64,000 nt of DNA, taken from contig NZ_LT985196.1 in NCBI RefSeq assembly GCF_900289115.1, positions 1,761,746 through 1,825,745 on the forward strand, in the 5' to 3' direction. The notes under the pieces are model-generated. The model made no database searches, was not told the DNA's origin, and saw only the letters and a list, made by a program, of their open reading frames with translations. Numbering within the stretch: the first letter of the stretch is position 1; every line of letters starts with the position of its first letter. The position numbers were made by a program, and so were the translations under genes. Below are positions 1 to 9,400 of this stretch, piece by piece. The stretch comes from Janibacter massiliensis. GTDB lineage: Bacteria; Actinomycetota; Actinomycetes; Actinomycetales; Dermatophilaceae.

Positions 1-1
1 C

Positions 2-676
2 TACAGCCAGATCGAGATGCGGATCATGGCCCACCTCAGCGAGGACGCCGGGCTCATCGAGGCGTTCCGGACGGGGGAGGACCTGCACCGGTACGTCGGT
101 GCGCGGGTCTTCGACGTCGCCCCCCAGGACGTGACGCCGGAGATGCGATCGAAGGTCAAGGCGATGAGCTACGGCCTCGCGTACGGCTTGTCCGCGTTCG
201 GGCTGTCGAAGCAGCTGTCGATCAGCACCGGCGAGGCCCAGGCGCTCATGGACGACTACTTCGAGCGGTTCGGCGGGGTGCGGGACTACCTGGCCGACGT
301 CGTCCAGGACGCGCGGGCCACGGGGTGGACGGAGACGATGCTCGGGCGGCGCCGCTACCTGCCCGACCTGGGGAGCAGCAACCGGCAGCGGCGAGAGATG
401 GCCGAGCGGATGGCGCTCAACGCCCCGATCCAGGGGTCGGCGGCCGATGTCGTCAAGCTCGCGATGCTCCACACGGACGCCGCGCTGCGGGGCGAGGGGC
501 TCCGCTCGCGCATCCTCCTCCAGGTCCACGACGAGCTGGTGCTCGAGGTCGCGCCGGGGGAGCGGGAGCGGGTCGAGGCCGTCGTCCGGGAGCGGATGGG
601 CGGCGCCCTCGAGCTGAGGGTGCCGCTCGACGTGAGCGTCGGCGCCGGCCGCAGCTGGCACGACGCCGCGCACTGA
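2..676 (+). CDS. polA: DNA polymerase I, C-terminal part (5' end outside window)
   Basis: This is the last 224 residues of the family A DNA polymerase that fills gaps in repair and removes Okazaki primers. The reading frame is open at the left edge. It begins in motif A (YSQIEMR, residues 1-7), so the aspartate just before it lies outside the window. Motif B/O-helix follows (R49, K53, Y57-G58) and motif C is VHDEL at 175-179. Only the end of the polymerase domain is visible; the 5' nuclease and 3' exonuclease-like domains must lie upstream. The stop is 6 bases from the convergent nucleotidyltransferase gene. Identity is certain; the Met at base 17 is internal and not a start. Confidence 0.97.
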   Translation, partial: YSQIEMRIMAHLSEDAGLIEAFRTGEDLHRYVGARVFDVAPQDVTPEMRSKVKAMSYGLAYGLSAFGLSKQLSISTGEAQALMDDYFERFGGVRDYLADVVQDARATGWTETMLGRRRYLPDLGSSNRQRREMAERMALNAPIQGSAADVVKLAMLHTDAALRGEGLRSRILLQVHDELVLEVAPGERERVEAVVRERMGGALELRVPLDVSVGAGRSWHDAAH

Positions 677-682
677 GCCCGG

Positions 683-1627
683 TCAGGGCGCGACGACGAC
701 CCCGGCGAGGACCGCCCCCGGGGCCACCCGGGCGCCCTCGAGGACGAGGACACCCTCGAGGCGGGCTCCGGCCCCGACGGTCGCGCCCGCGAGCACGGAC
801 GTCCCACCCGTGAGGACCGCGTCGGGTGCGACCCGGGCGGCGTGGTGGCACCACGACTCCCGCACCGGGGTCGGCGCGGGCGTCGGCGGAAAGCCGAACC
901 GGACGACGTCGGCCGACGTCGCCGCGAGCGCGGCGGGGGTGCCGACGTCGGCGAAGTAGGCGCTCTCGCGGTGGGCGACGACACCCCCGTCGGCGACGAG
1001 GGCGGGGTAGACGTCCCGCTCGAGCGAGACGACGCCCTCGACCGGGACACGCGCGACGGCACGACCGGAGAGGACCACGGTCCCGGCGTTGACCGTCCGG
1101 GCCGGTGGGTCCGGCGACTTCTCGAGGAACGCGGTGACCCGGTCGGCATCGGCGCCCCTGCCCCCGCGCACGACGACGCAGCCGTACGGACGGGCGTCAT
1201 CCACCTCCCGGACGTGCACCACGGCCTGCGGGGCGTCCGGTGCGGCGAAGCGAGCCAGCTGGGTGCGCAGGTCGTGCCCCGTGACGAGGTCCCCGTTGAC
1301 GACGACGACCCCCTCGTCGGCCTCCAGCTCCGGGCAGGCGTGCCGGAGGCCGCCGCCGGTGCCGCGCGGTTCACCCTCGTCGAGCGCGCGGACCGCGAGC
1401 CCCAGCTCGGCACGGGCCGTCTCGACGACCGCGTCGAAGTCGGCGGCCCGGTACGCCGCGGCGAGCGTGACGTCCGCGATCCCGGCCGCTGCCAGCCACC
1501 GCAGCTGGTGCAGGACGATCGGCTCGCCGGCCAGTGGCAGGAGCGGCTTCGGCGTCCGGTCGGTCAGCGACCCCATCCGGGTGCCCCGGCCGCCAGCGAG
1601 GATGACGGCGTGGCGACTGGCGCGCAC
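683..1627 (-). CDS. Sugar-1-phosphate nucleotidyltransferase with hexapeptide tail, HddC/ManC-like
   Basis: A 314-residue NDP-sugar pyrophosphorylase that would make a nucleotide sugar from NTP and sugar 1-phosphate in the cytoplasm. The N-terminal signature ILAGGRGTRMG with a downstream TPKPLLPLAG is the nucleotide-binding loop. The last ~45 residues carry hexapeptide-type repeats of a left-handed beta helix. It starts with GTG, 3 bases after the acyltransferase stop, so the two form an operon. The kinase, isomerase and phosphatase of the GDP-heptose route lie in the same island (22923-25147), so it could be the missing guanylyltransferase HddC. Classical HddC lacks this tail, so mannose-1-phosphate guanylyltransferase or another sugar specificity is equally possible. 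Family is sure; substrate is inference. Confidence 0.85.
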   Translation of the reverse strand: MRASRHAVILAGGRGTRMGSLTDRTPKPLLPLAGEPIVLHQLRWLAAAGIADVTLAAAYRAADFDAVVETARAELGLAVRALDEGEPRGTGGGLRHACPELEADEGVVVVNGDLVTGHDLRTQLARFAAPDAPQAVVHVREVDDARPYGCVVVRGGRGADADRVTAFLEKSPDPPARTVNAGTVVLSGRAVARVPVEGVVSLERDVYPALVADGGVVAHRESAYFADVGTPAALAATSADVVRFGFPPTPAPTPVRESWCHHAARVAPDAVLTGGTSVLAGATVGAGARLEGVLVLEGARVAPGAVLAGVVVAP

Positions 1628-1630
1628 CGG

Positions 1631-3640
1631 TCAGTCCCCCGCCGGGTCCCGGCCGGCCGCGAGCGCCTGGAGCTGGGGTGCCAGCCAGGACCACACGACG
1701 GGGGCGGACTGCGCCGTGAAGTGGTACGTGTCCCCGTAGAGCGGCTGACCGTTGATGGTGTCGCTGTAGCCGTCCCGGCACAGGAACGCGTGCTGATCGA
1801 TGACCGTGACGTCGTTCTTCTCCGCCCAGGCGGCGACGGTGTCGTTGAGCCACCCGACGGCCCGCGGGTCGTTCGCGCGCTCGACCTCGTCGTTCCCGCC
1901 GAAGTCGGGGTGCTGGTGGCAGGCGAGGTTGACGATCGCGAACCGGCGGGCGCCGGCGTCCTTCGCCTGCTCGTGGGTCTCGTCGAGCCTCTCGCCCAGC
2001 CAGCTCGCGTACTCCTTCGTCGCGAACGAGACCCGGCGGTCCCCGTCGAGGTGGTCGCTGAGCATCGACTCGGCGAGCCAGAGCACGACGGCGCCCGGCT
2101 TGGCCTCGCGCATCCGGGTCGGCAGGTCCCTGTGCCACTGCGCGCAGGCCGGCGTCACCCGCTCCTCCTGGCCGTTGAGCAGCTTCGTCGCGTTCAGCGT
2201 GTCGCAGCCGACGTTGGTGCTCGCCGCCATCCACAGGTCGGGGTAGTCGCTGCCGGGGTACTTGTCGTACAGGCCCTCGGGCACGGAGTTGCCGACGAAG
2301 AAGGCCGTGACGGTCTCGGTGAGCGGGACGTACTCGGGGGCCGTGTACGTCAGCTCGCTGCCGGTCGGCTGCGCGGTGGCGCGACCCACGCGGGGCAGCG
2401 CGATCGACCACGCGACGAGCACGGGGACCGCCAGGCCCGCGACCACGGTCCCCACCCGCGGGAACCGGGGGACGAGCGCGCGTGGTCCCCTGCGGCGCAC
2501 GGGGTTCTCCACGAAGCGGTAGGACAGGTAGGCCGCGGCAGCGGTGAGCAGGAGCTGGAGCGCGATGAGTGCGGCTGGGGGTGCGTCGAGCACCGACCGG
2601 TTGAGGAACACCATGATCGGCCAGTGCCAGAGGTAGAGGCCGTAGGACACGAGACCGACGCGGCGCAGCGGCTCCCACGCCAGGACCCGCTGCGCCGGCG
2701 AGGACGATCGGGATGCGGCAGCCACGAGCACGAGGGAGAGCGCGGCGCACAGCAGGAGCAGCCCGCCGCGGAACAACCACGCGTCCTGCTCGCCGGCGGT
2801 GACGAAGAGCAGCAGCGTCACGAGGAGGATGGGCAGGGCTGCCGGCCGCGCGACCCGGTCGATGCGCTGCCGGGCCATGGCCGGGAGCGAGCCGGGGCCG
2901 GGCGAGATGAGGGCTGCCATCGTCGATCCGGCGAGGAGCTCAAAGGCCCGGGTGTCGGTCCCGTAGTACACCCGGCTCGGGTCGCTCGTCGGGTCGTGCA
3001 GGAGGGCCATCCACGCGGCAGAGGCGAGGGTGAGGGTCCCGAGCGCGCCGGCGAGCGCGGTCCGCCGATGGCGCAGCCAGGCCAGGAGCGCGGTGACGAG
3101 CAGGGGGTAGAAGAGGTAGTACTGCTCCTCCACCGCGAGGGACCACATGTGCCGCAGGGGTGACGGCGCGAGGATCGACCCGAAGTACGCGTCGTCACCG
3201 AGGAGGAAGCGCCAGTTGGCGACGTAGAACAGGGCGGCGAGGACGTCGCCGCCGAGGGCTCCCCGGCGCTCGGGCATGGTGAGGACCATCCCGAGGGTGA
3301 GCACGGCCGTGAGGACGAGGAAGAGGGCGGGAAGCAGCCTCTTGGCCCGGGCGATCCAGAACCCCAGGAGGTTGATCGACCCCCATCGCCGGTGCTCGCT
3401 CAGCAGCAACGAGGTGATGAGGAAGCCCGAGATGACGAAGAAGACGTCGACCCCTAGCCACCCACCCGGTGCGAACCGGGCCAGGCCCTGCCGCTCGAGG
3501 GCGTGGTAGGCGATGACCGCGACGACCGCGATCGCCCGCAGCCCGTCGATGGCCGGGCGGTACGCGAGCGAGACATGGGCCGGGCGGCGCGGCCGTGGCT
3601 GTGCTGCCCGGCCACCGCCGGCTGGTCGGGGGGAGGTCAT
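1631..3640 (-). CDS. Membrane acyltransferase 3 with C-terminal SGNH domain (OafA-like)
   Basis: A 669-residue O-acyltransferase likely to transfer an acyl group to a surface sugar. Residues ~27-400 form a multispanning acyltransferase-3 domain with the family start IDGLRAIAV and the essential-type His46 (AYHAL). Residues ~440-665 form a periplasmic SGNH hydrolase-like domain ending in the usual DTYHFT block. Its first block reads GNSV rather than the usual GDSH; the nucleophile Ser (about 452) is kept while the Asp is Asn. The ATG at 3640 is chosen because ACGGAG precedes it and the conserved domain begins soon after; an upstream start at 3745 would add 35 unconserved residues. It leads the nucleotidyltransferase gene and is divergent from 3690. 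Confidence 0.9.
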   Translation of the reverse strand: MTSPRPAGGGRAAQPRPRRPAHVSLAYRPAIDGLRAIAVVAVIAYHALERQGLARFAPGGWLGVDVFFVISGFLITSLLLSEHRRWGSINLLGFWIARAKRLLPALFLVLTAVLTLGMVLTMPERRGALGGDVLAALFYVANWRFLLGDDAYFGSILAPSPLRHMWSLAVEEQYYLFYPLLVTALLAWLRHRRTALAGALGTLTLASAAWMALLHDPTSDPSRVYYGTDTRAFELLAGSTMAALISPGPGSLPAMARQRIDRVARPAALPILLVTLLLFVTAGEQDAWLFRGGLLLLCAALSLVLVAAASRSSSPAQRVLAWEPLRRVGLVSYGLYLWHWPIMVFLNRSVLDAPPAALIALQLLLTAAAAYLSYRFVENPVRRRGPRALVPRFPRVGTVVAGLAVPVLVAWSIALPRVGRATAQPTGSELTYTAPEYVPLTETVTAFFVGNSVPEGLYDKYPGSDYPDLWMAASTNVGCDTLNATKLLNGQEERVTPACAQWHRDLPTRMREAKPGAVVLWLAESMLSDHLDGDRRVSFATKEYASWLGERLDETHEQAKDAGARRFAIVNLACHQHPDFGGNDEVERANDPRAVGWLNDTVAAWAEKNDVTVIDQHAFLCRDGYSDTINGQPLYGDTYHFTAQSAPVVWSWLAPQLQALAAGRDPAGD

Positions 3641-3689
3641 TCCGCTCCGTTCCTGTGGTCCTGAGTGACTCGTGGGTAGCATGCCACCC

Positions 3690-4238
3690 ATGCCTGACGA
3701 CCTCCCCGAGACGCGCACCCTTCTCAGCCTGCGACCCGGCAGCAAGGCCGCGCTCGTGCTCGGCGTCCTCCTCCTGCTGCTCGCCGTGTATTTCTACGCC
3801 ACCCCGACCTACGTCCTGCAGAGCAAGGGCGGCATCTTCGTCTGCGGGTCGCCGATGAGCCCGAACGACGACGAGGTCGCGACGTCCACGTGCGAGATCC
3901 CCGAGCGGATCCAGCGCAACCGTGCGTTCCTGGCGGGCGCGAGCGGCCTGGCGACCATTGGCCTCGGCCTCGCGCTCTTCGGGGCCGACCGACGCCGGGA
4001 GGCCCGGCCGGTGTGGGACGAGAACGAGGACCCGCGTCCGTACGCCGTCCGGCGCGAGGGCCGCGACCCCCGCCGCGCGGGCGACGGGCGTCCTGCGCGC
4101 CGCGTCGCCCCCGATGACATCGACCGTGTCGACGAGCCCGCCCGCACCCGGCGTGGGGCGGTCGACGCGGAGCGCCGCACGAGTCGGCGTGCCGACGACG
4201 CCGTGGACGACGACTGGACGCTCGGCACCGATCGCTGA
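3690..4238 (+). CDS. Small two-helix membrane protein with charged cytoplasmic tail, unknown function
   Basis: I do not recognise this 182-residue protein. A hydrophobic helix near residues 18-35 is followed by a loop with two cysteines (FVCGSP and STCEIP) that could form an extracytoplasmic disulfide. A second helix lies near 80-100, then a long Arg/Asp-rich, probably disordered tail. Possible starts are GTG 3672, ATG 3681 and ATG 3690, none with a convincing ribosome site; the shortest is used. It is followed by a methyltransferase through a TGATG overlap, so the two are co-translated. The position in the glycan island suggests a role at the envelope, but nothing in the sequence gives a reaction. 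Confidence 0.75.
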   Translation: MPDDLPETRTLLSLRPGSKAALVLGVLLLLLAVYFYATPTYVLQSKGGIFVCGSPMSPNDDEVATSTCEIPERIQRNRAFLAGASGLATIGLGLALFGADRRREARPVWDENEDPRPYAVRREGRDPRRAGDGRPARRVAPDDIDRVDEPARTRRGAVDAERRTSRRADDAVDDDWTLGTDR

Positions 4239-5080
4239 TGGACATCAGCGCCTTCCTCGACGCGTCCGACGACCTGTTCACGGGAGACCCCGGCAGGACC
4301 GGCCCCCGGGACCCCGCTCATGCCGCGCTGTGCGAGCGCGTTGCCGGGATGACGACCGCCAACGAGGTCGCCGTCCTCAACCTCGCGGCGTCCCTGCTGC
4401 CCGAGGGTGAGTGCTATCTCGAGGTCGGCACCTTCCGCGGACGGTCGATCTGCGGCGCCGTCCGCGGGGTCGACGGTGGGCGCTACTACGCCATGGAGAA
4501 CTTCGTCGAGTTCGGCATGCTCGGGCAGGAGGCCCGCGCCGAGCTGCTGCGCAACCTCGACGAGCACACCGGTCACGCCGACGTCACCCTCCTCGAGGGC
4601 GACGCCTTCACGCTGCTGACGCGGCCGGGAGTCGTCGACCGCCCGATCGGGGTGTACTTCTACGACGGGGAGCACACGACGCTCTCGCACTACGTGGCCC
4701 TCGGGGTCATCGAGCCGCTCCTGGCGGACGAGGCCCTCGTCCTCGTCGACGACGCCACCTGGCCCGTGGTCGAGCGGGCGCACCGGGCCTACCTCGCCCG
4801 GCATCCCGGGTGGAGCGTCGTCCGACGCTGGGATGCCCGGACCAACGACGACCCGCTGTGGGCCAACGGGCTGCACGCCCTGCGCTGGGTCCGGCCGGCG
4901 GGTGCCCGACGCGGGCTCGCGCCCGACGTGCGCGCGGCGCTCACGCTCCAACGCCGCGTGGTCGGCCCCGCCCGCGGTCTCGTGTGGCGGGCGGGGCACC
5001 GGTTCCCGGCGGTCGTCCCGCTGCTCAAGCGGATCAACCCGACCGGGGGCACGAGCGTGCGCTCGGACGACGAGGCCTGA
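4238..5080 (+). CDS. Class I SAM-dependent methyltransferase (Methyltransf_24 type)
   Basis: A 280-residue Rossmann methyltransferase. Motif I is YLEVGTFRGRSI (about residues 66-77), with an acidic segment later (VYFYDGEHTTLSHY) and VLVDDATW, all typical of the class I family that modifies small molecules or sugars. The ATG overlaps the stop of the upstream membrane protein (TGATG). The gene ends 3 bases from the convergent flippase. Proteins of this type in surface-polysaccharide clusters often O-methylate a sugar, but the substrate cannot be read from sequence. The last ~70 residues are basic and variable and may associate with the membrane or a partner. Confidence 0.85.
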   Translation: MDISAFLDASDDLFTGDPGRTGPRDPAHAALCERVAGMTTANEVAVLNLAASLLPEGECYLEVGTFRGRSICGAVRGVDGGRYYAMENFVEFGMLGQEARAELLRNLDEHTGHADVTLLEGDAFTLLTRPGVVDRPIGVYFYDGEHTTLSHYVALGVIEPLLADEALVLVDDATWPVVERAHRAYLARHPGWSVVRRWDARTNDDPLWANGLHALRWVRPAGARRGLAPDVRAALTLQRRVVGPARGLVWRAGHRFPAVVPLLKRINPTGGTSVRSDDEA

Positions 5081-5083
5081 CCC

Positions 5084-6346
5084 TCACTCCCGTGCGTCCG
5101 CGGTGACGGCCTCGACGACCTCGGGGGAGCCCGGGGCCGGCACGGGCTCCCCGCGCGGGACGAGGACGGCTCCGACGAGGGCCACCGCGGCGGCGCTGAG
5201 TGCGGCCGCTCCGAGGACCTCCATGGGCGTGTCGTGCAGCCACAGGGTGACGAGCGCGACCTCCGCCGCGACCGCACCCCACGTGACGAGGCTCAGGGTG
5301 TGGCGGTCGCGTCCCATCTCGGCGAAGAGCCACACCTGGATCACGGCCCACAGGGTGCCGAGGGTGGCAGACCAGACGAGGAGGTCCTCGGCCCCGACGT
5401 AGGTCGGCCCGCCGGTGACGGACACGAGGAGGTGGGGGACGGCCGAGCAGATCCCGGCCACGGCGGCGCCCAGGGCGAGGACGAGCAGGCCGGCCCGGTG
5501 GAGGGTCCGGCGCCCGGCCCCCTCGCCGACCGCCGGGACGATGCTCAGCGCGACGAACTGCGTGCCCCAGAACACGAGGCGTCCGAAGAGGGCCGCCAGC
5601 GCGTAGTCGCCCGACTCCTGCCGGCTCAGGTGGTGGCGGGCGAGGACGACGTCGATGCTCGAGAGGGTGATGAGGGCCGCGAGCGTGAGGTTGCTGCGCA
5701 TGAGTTCCCGCAGCACGGCGAACCGCTGGCCCGACGGGTCCGGCCGCCCGACGAGCCCACGGCACAGCCAGGCCCCCACGAGGCAGGTGACGCCCGCCGC
5801 GACGAACATCGCGGCGAAGACCTCCGCCAGACCGAGGTCGAGGACGACGGTCACGGCGGCGGCCGCGAGCCGGGTGGCCGCGGTCGTGAGGTAGAGGAGG
5901 GAGAGGGCACCGAGCCGCTCACGGCCCAGCAGCACGCCCTGGAAGGTGCCGGTGACCGTCATCGCCGGGACGAGGAGGCCCAGCCACACGGCCGCCCACA
6001 CCGACGGCAGGTGCAGGCCCGCGGTGATGGCCGGGGCGAGCGCGATCGTCGCCGCCCCGATGAGCCCGCCGACGGAGGCCGCCGTCGTCAGGGCACCGTG
6101 GCCCGGGCCGGTCGCGCCCGCGCTGTGCCGGCGTGCGACGACGATCTGGAAGGCCCCGGCGGGGATGGACAGGATCACGCCGTAGGAGTTGAGTGCCGCG
6201 AAGCCGCCGTAGACCTCGGCCCGCAGCGTCGTGCTCAGGAGCATCATGAACGCGTAGCTCATGACGTTCGCCACACCCATGGCGATGCCCAGGAGCAGAC
6301 CTGCGGTGAGGCGATGGCGATGGCCTCCGGCGCGCTCGCCCGTCAT
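5084..6346 (-). CDS. Polysaccharide flippase, Wzx/MurJ-like (MOP superfamily)
   Basis: A 420-residue integral membrane protein with about 12 predicted helices starting at residue ~14 (TAGLLLGIAMGVANVMSYAF). The fold and the early segment containing EVYGGFAALNSYG are typical of oligosaccharide flippases, which move lipid-linked sugars from the inner to the outer face of the membrane. The ATG at 6346 is preceded by GGAGGA. The gene is divergent from the large AftD-like glycosyltransferase at 6481, so they share a 134-base control region. In this island it would supply flipped glycan for the extracytoplasmic GT-C enzymes. Specificity is unknown. Confidence 0.85.
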   Translation of the reverse strand: MTGERAGGHRHRLTAGLLLGIAMGVANVMSYAFMMLLSTTLRAEVYGGFAALNSYGVILSIPAGAFQIVVARRHSAGATGPGHGALTTAASVGGLIGAATIALAPAITAGLHLPSVWAAVWLGLLVPAMTVTGTFQGVLLGRERLGALSLLYLTTAATRLAAAAVTVVLDLGLAEVFAAMFVAAGVTCLVGAWLCRGLVGRPDPSGQRFAVLRELMRSNLTLAALITLSSIDVVLARHHLSRQESGDYALAALFGRLVFWGTQFVALSIVPAVGEGAGRRTLHRAGLLVLALGAAVAGICSAVPHLLVSVTGGPTYVGAEDLLVWSATLGTLWAVIQVWLFAEMGRDRHTLSLVTWGAVAAEVALVTLWLHDTPMEVLGAAALSAAAVALVGAVLVPRGEPVPAPGSPEVVEAVTADARE

Positions 6347-6407
6347 GCCGCGTCCTCCGTCCCTCCCGGCTCCCCGGCGGGGTGCCCGGTGCAGGTTACT
6401 CGGGCGT

Positions 6408-6413
6408 TAGGAT
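6408..6413 (+). promoter_or_regulatory. Possible -10 element for the AftD-like operon
   Basis: TAGGAT lies about 70 bases before the chosen GTG start in the 134-base divergent gap. No good -35 hexamer is found at the right spacing, so this is tentative. Confidence 0.3.
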
Positions 6414-6480
6414 CGGTGATCGCTCGTCCGCGCCCGGGCGAGGACGCCGACCCGCCCGCCACCCGACTGGAGATCCGATC

Positions 6481-9400
6481 GTGCGACCGCCGAGGACGCT
6501 CCGTCGCCCGGGTGGTGATGTCGTCCACCGGGTGACCGTGGCCCTCTCGGTCCTCCTCCTCGCGGCCGTCGTCTTCCTCAACGGTCTGGGCACCTTCAAC
6601 ACCGACATCAAGCCCGAGGTCTACCTCGCTCCCGACCGGATGCTCGCGCGGTACCTCAGTGCCTGGCTCGACTCGCCGTACCTCGGCTCGCCGAACTTCA
6701 ACGTCGGTCTGGTGCCCGTGCTCGTGGTCACCGCCCTCCTGCGTGCCGTCGGGCTCGGGCCGGAGATGGCGTTCAAGGCGTATCACCTCGCCCTCTGGCT
6801 GATCGCCGCGTGGGGCGCATCGCGGCTGCTGCGCACCCTCATGCCTCGCGCCGGGCGGTGGGCCGGGTTCGTCGCCGGTGCGGCCTACCTCGCGAACCCC
6901 TATGCCGTCACGGCCGGGGCGACGCTGGCGATCGCGCTTCCTTTCGCCCTCCTGCCGTGGCTGCTCCTGTGCCTGGTGCGGGCGCTCCGCGCACCCTCGT
7001 CGTGGGCGTGGCCGGCCGCCTTCGGGCTCGTGTTCGCCGGGATGAGCGGCATGAACGTCGCGGTGGTCCCCGTGCTCCAGCTGCTGGCGGTCGTTCCCGT
7101 GGCGTGGATGATCCAGCGCGAGCAGGGGCACTCCCTGCGAACGGTCGTCCGGGTGGTGGCCCGGTGCGCACTCTTCGTCGTCGGCCTGTCGCTGTACTGG
7201 TTGCTCCCGGCCATCTCCGCGGTGACGACCGGGTCCCAGATCGTCGAGGGGAGCGAGACGCTCGACGGGATCGCGAAGGTGTCCTCCTTCGTCGAGGTCC
7301 TGCGCGGGCTCGGGATGTGGTCCCTCTACGGCCACTCGGACAGCGGCCCGTGGATCCCGCAGCACGCGGTCTACCTGACCAGCCCGATCGTCATCATCAT
7401 CACGGTGCTGTGGCCGGTGCTCGCGCTGCTCGCGCTGCGCGTCGTCCCGGCGCGGCTGGCCCACCTCGTCGCGGCGACCGCCGGCATGGCCGCCGTCGTC
7501 ATGGTCGGGCTCTTCCCCGGCGGGGCAGGCAGCTCGCCGTTCGGCCGGGCGCTCGCCCTGGGCTTCGCGCACATCGGCCCGATGCTGGCGTTCCGGACGA
7601 CGAACAAGATCGGCGCCGTGCTCGTGCTCGCGTTCGCGCTCGCGCTGGGCGCCGCGGCCGTCCGGGTCCTGCCACGGATGATGCGCACCGCGGGCGTCGC
7701 GCCCGTCGCGCTGAGCGCCCTCCTCGTCCTCCTCGTCGGCTGGACGGCCCCTGCGCTCACCGGCGGCCTGTACATCTCCGAGCTCGACGTGCCGGACTAC
7801 TGGCACGAGGCCGCCGAGGCGGTCGACGCGGGGGACCCCGCTGCGCGCGTCCTTCTTCTGCCCGGGCAGACGAGGTCGTCCTACCGGTGGTCGCAGGAGC
7901 GTCCCGACGACCTGCCCAACAGCCTCTTGGCGCGTGACGCGGTGATCCCGGAGACGACGCCGAACACCTCCCCCTGGGGCGGGAACTACCTCGCCGCGCT
8001 CGACGACACCCTTCAGAGCGGGTCCGCCTCGGACAGCGAGATCTCGACCTACGCGCGCTACCTCGGCGCCGACCAGGTCCTCCTGCGTCATGACATCGCG
8101 TGGGAGCCGGCCGGCGGGGCGCGGCCGGCGATCACCGCCGCCGCGCTCGCCGACGACCCGGGGCTCGTCGCCATCCGCAACTTCGGCCGGCCCGGCCAGA
8201 ACACGCAGTCGCCGTCGAGCCCTCCGACCTCGAGCGAGGAGCTCCTGCTGCCGCCCGTGCAGCTGTACGGGGTCTCTCGTCCGCAGCGGGTCGTCCGCGC
8301 CCAGTCGGCCGCGGGATCGGTGGTCGTGTCCGGCGACGGCTGGGCCCTCGCTCCGATGGCCCGCGCGGGAATGCTCGAGGACTCGCCCGCCTTCCGGTAC
8401 GCGGCCGACCTCACATCGGACCAGCTCGCCGCGAGCCTGGGGCCGCGGTCGCGCATGGTCCTCACGGACACCAACCAACGCCGGGCGGCGATCACCAACC
8501 GCCTCACCGCGAACGAAGGGGCCGCCCTCGCCGAGGACGAGGAGCTCGGGGTGACCCGGACCCTCGGGACGAACCCCGACGACCAGACCGTCCTGGAGCG
8601 CCGCGGGGTCCGGGTGCGCGCGAGCGACCAGGGCGGGGCCTTCTTCGACACGCCCTACGGCGTCCCCGAGAACGTGATGGACGGTGATCCGGCCACCTCC
8701 TGGCTGTTCGGGGACTTCGGCCGGGCCGTCGGGCAGGAGCTGACGATCGACCTGCCGACCGCGCGCAGGGTGGACGCGCTCCGCCTCACCCAGGCGCAGG
8801 TGGGTGCGGTGACGATCGACGAGGTGCGCGTCCGGGCGGGGTCGGTCGAGCGGACCGTCCGGCTCCGGAGCACGCCGACGACGGTCGACCTCGGCGGTGT
8901 CTCCACCGACCGCATCACGGTTCAGGTCGTGTCCACCGCGGGGGAGGGGTTCAACCTCGTCGGGCTCTCCGAGGTCGAGGTCCGACCCCGCGGCGCGACG
9001 ACCGCCGGGCGCCAGGCGGACCGGGCCGAGCGCACCCTCCGCGCCCCGCTCACGCTCGATCAGCGGTACGGCGATCTCGGCGCGAGCGATCGGCAGCGAT
9101 TCGCCCAGACCCCGCTCGACGTCCTGCTCACCCGCGTGCGGAACACGGCCGACCCGGGCGACGACACCGAGACGACGCTGCGCCGGTCGTTCCGGCTGCC
9201 CGACGACCGGCGGTTCCGCGCGGCGGCGGACGTCCGCGTCGTCGGCGACGTCGAGGGCGTCCAGGACCAGCTCGCCGGCTACGACCGGACCTTCCGGGTG
9301 CGCTCGAGCCGGGTCTGGTTCGACGACAACGACGCCCGGGCGTCCCAGGCCGCTGACGGCTCGTCCCGGACCGCCTGGGTCCCTGGCGGCACCATGCGCG

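Noticed and set aside
842..3163. 773-codon plus-strand frame opposite the acyltransferase
   Set aside because: Same shadow composition; the minus-strand frame has clear domains and a ribosome site.
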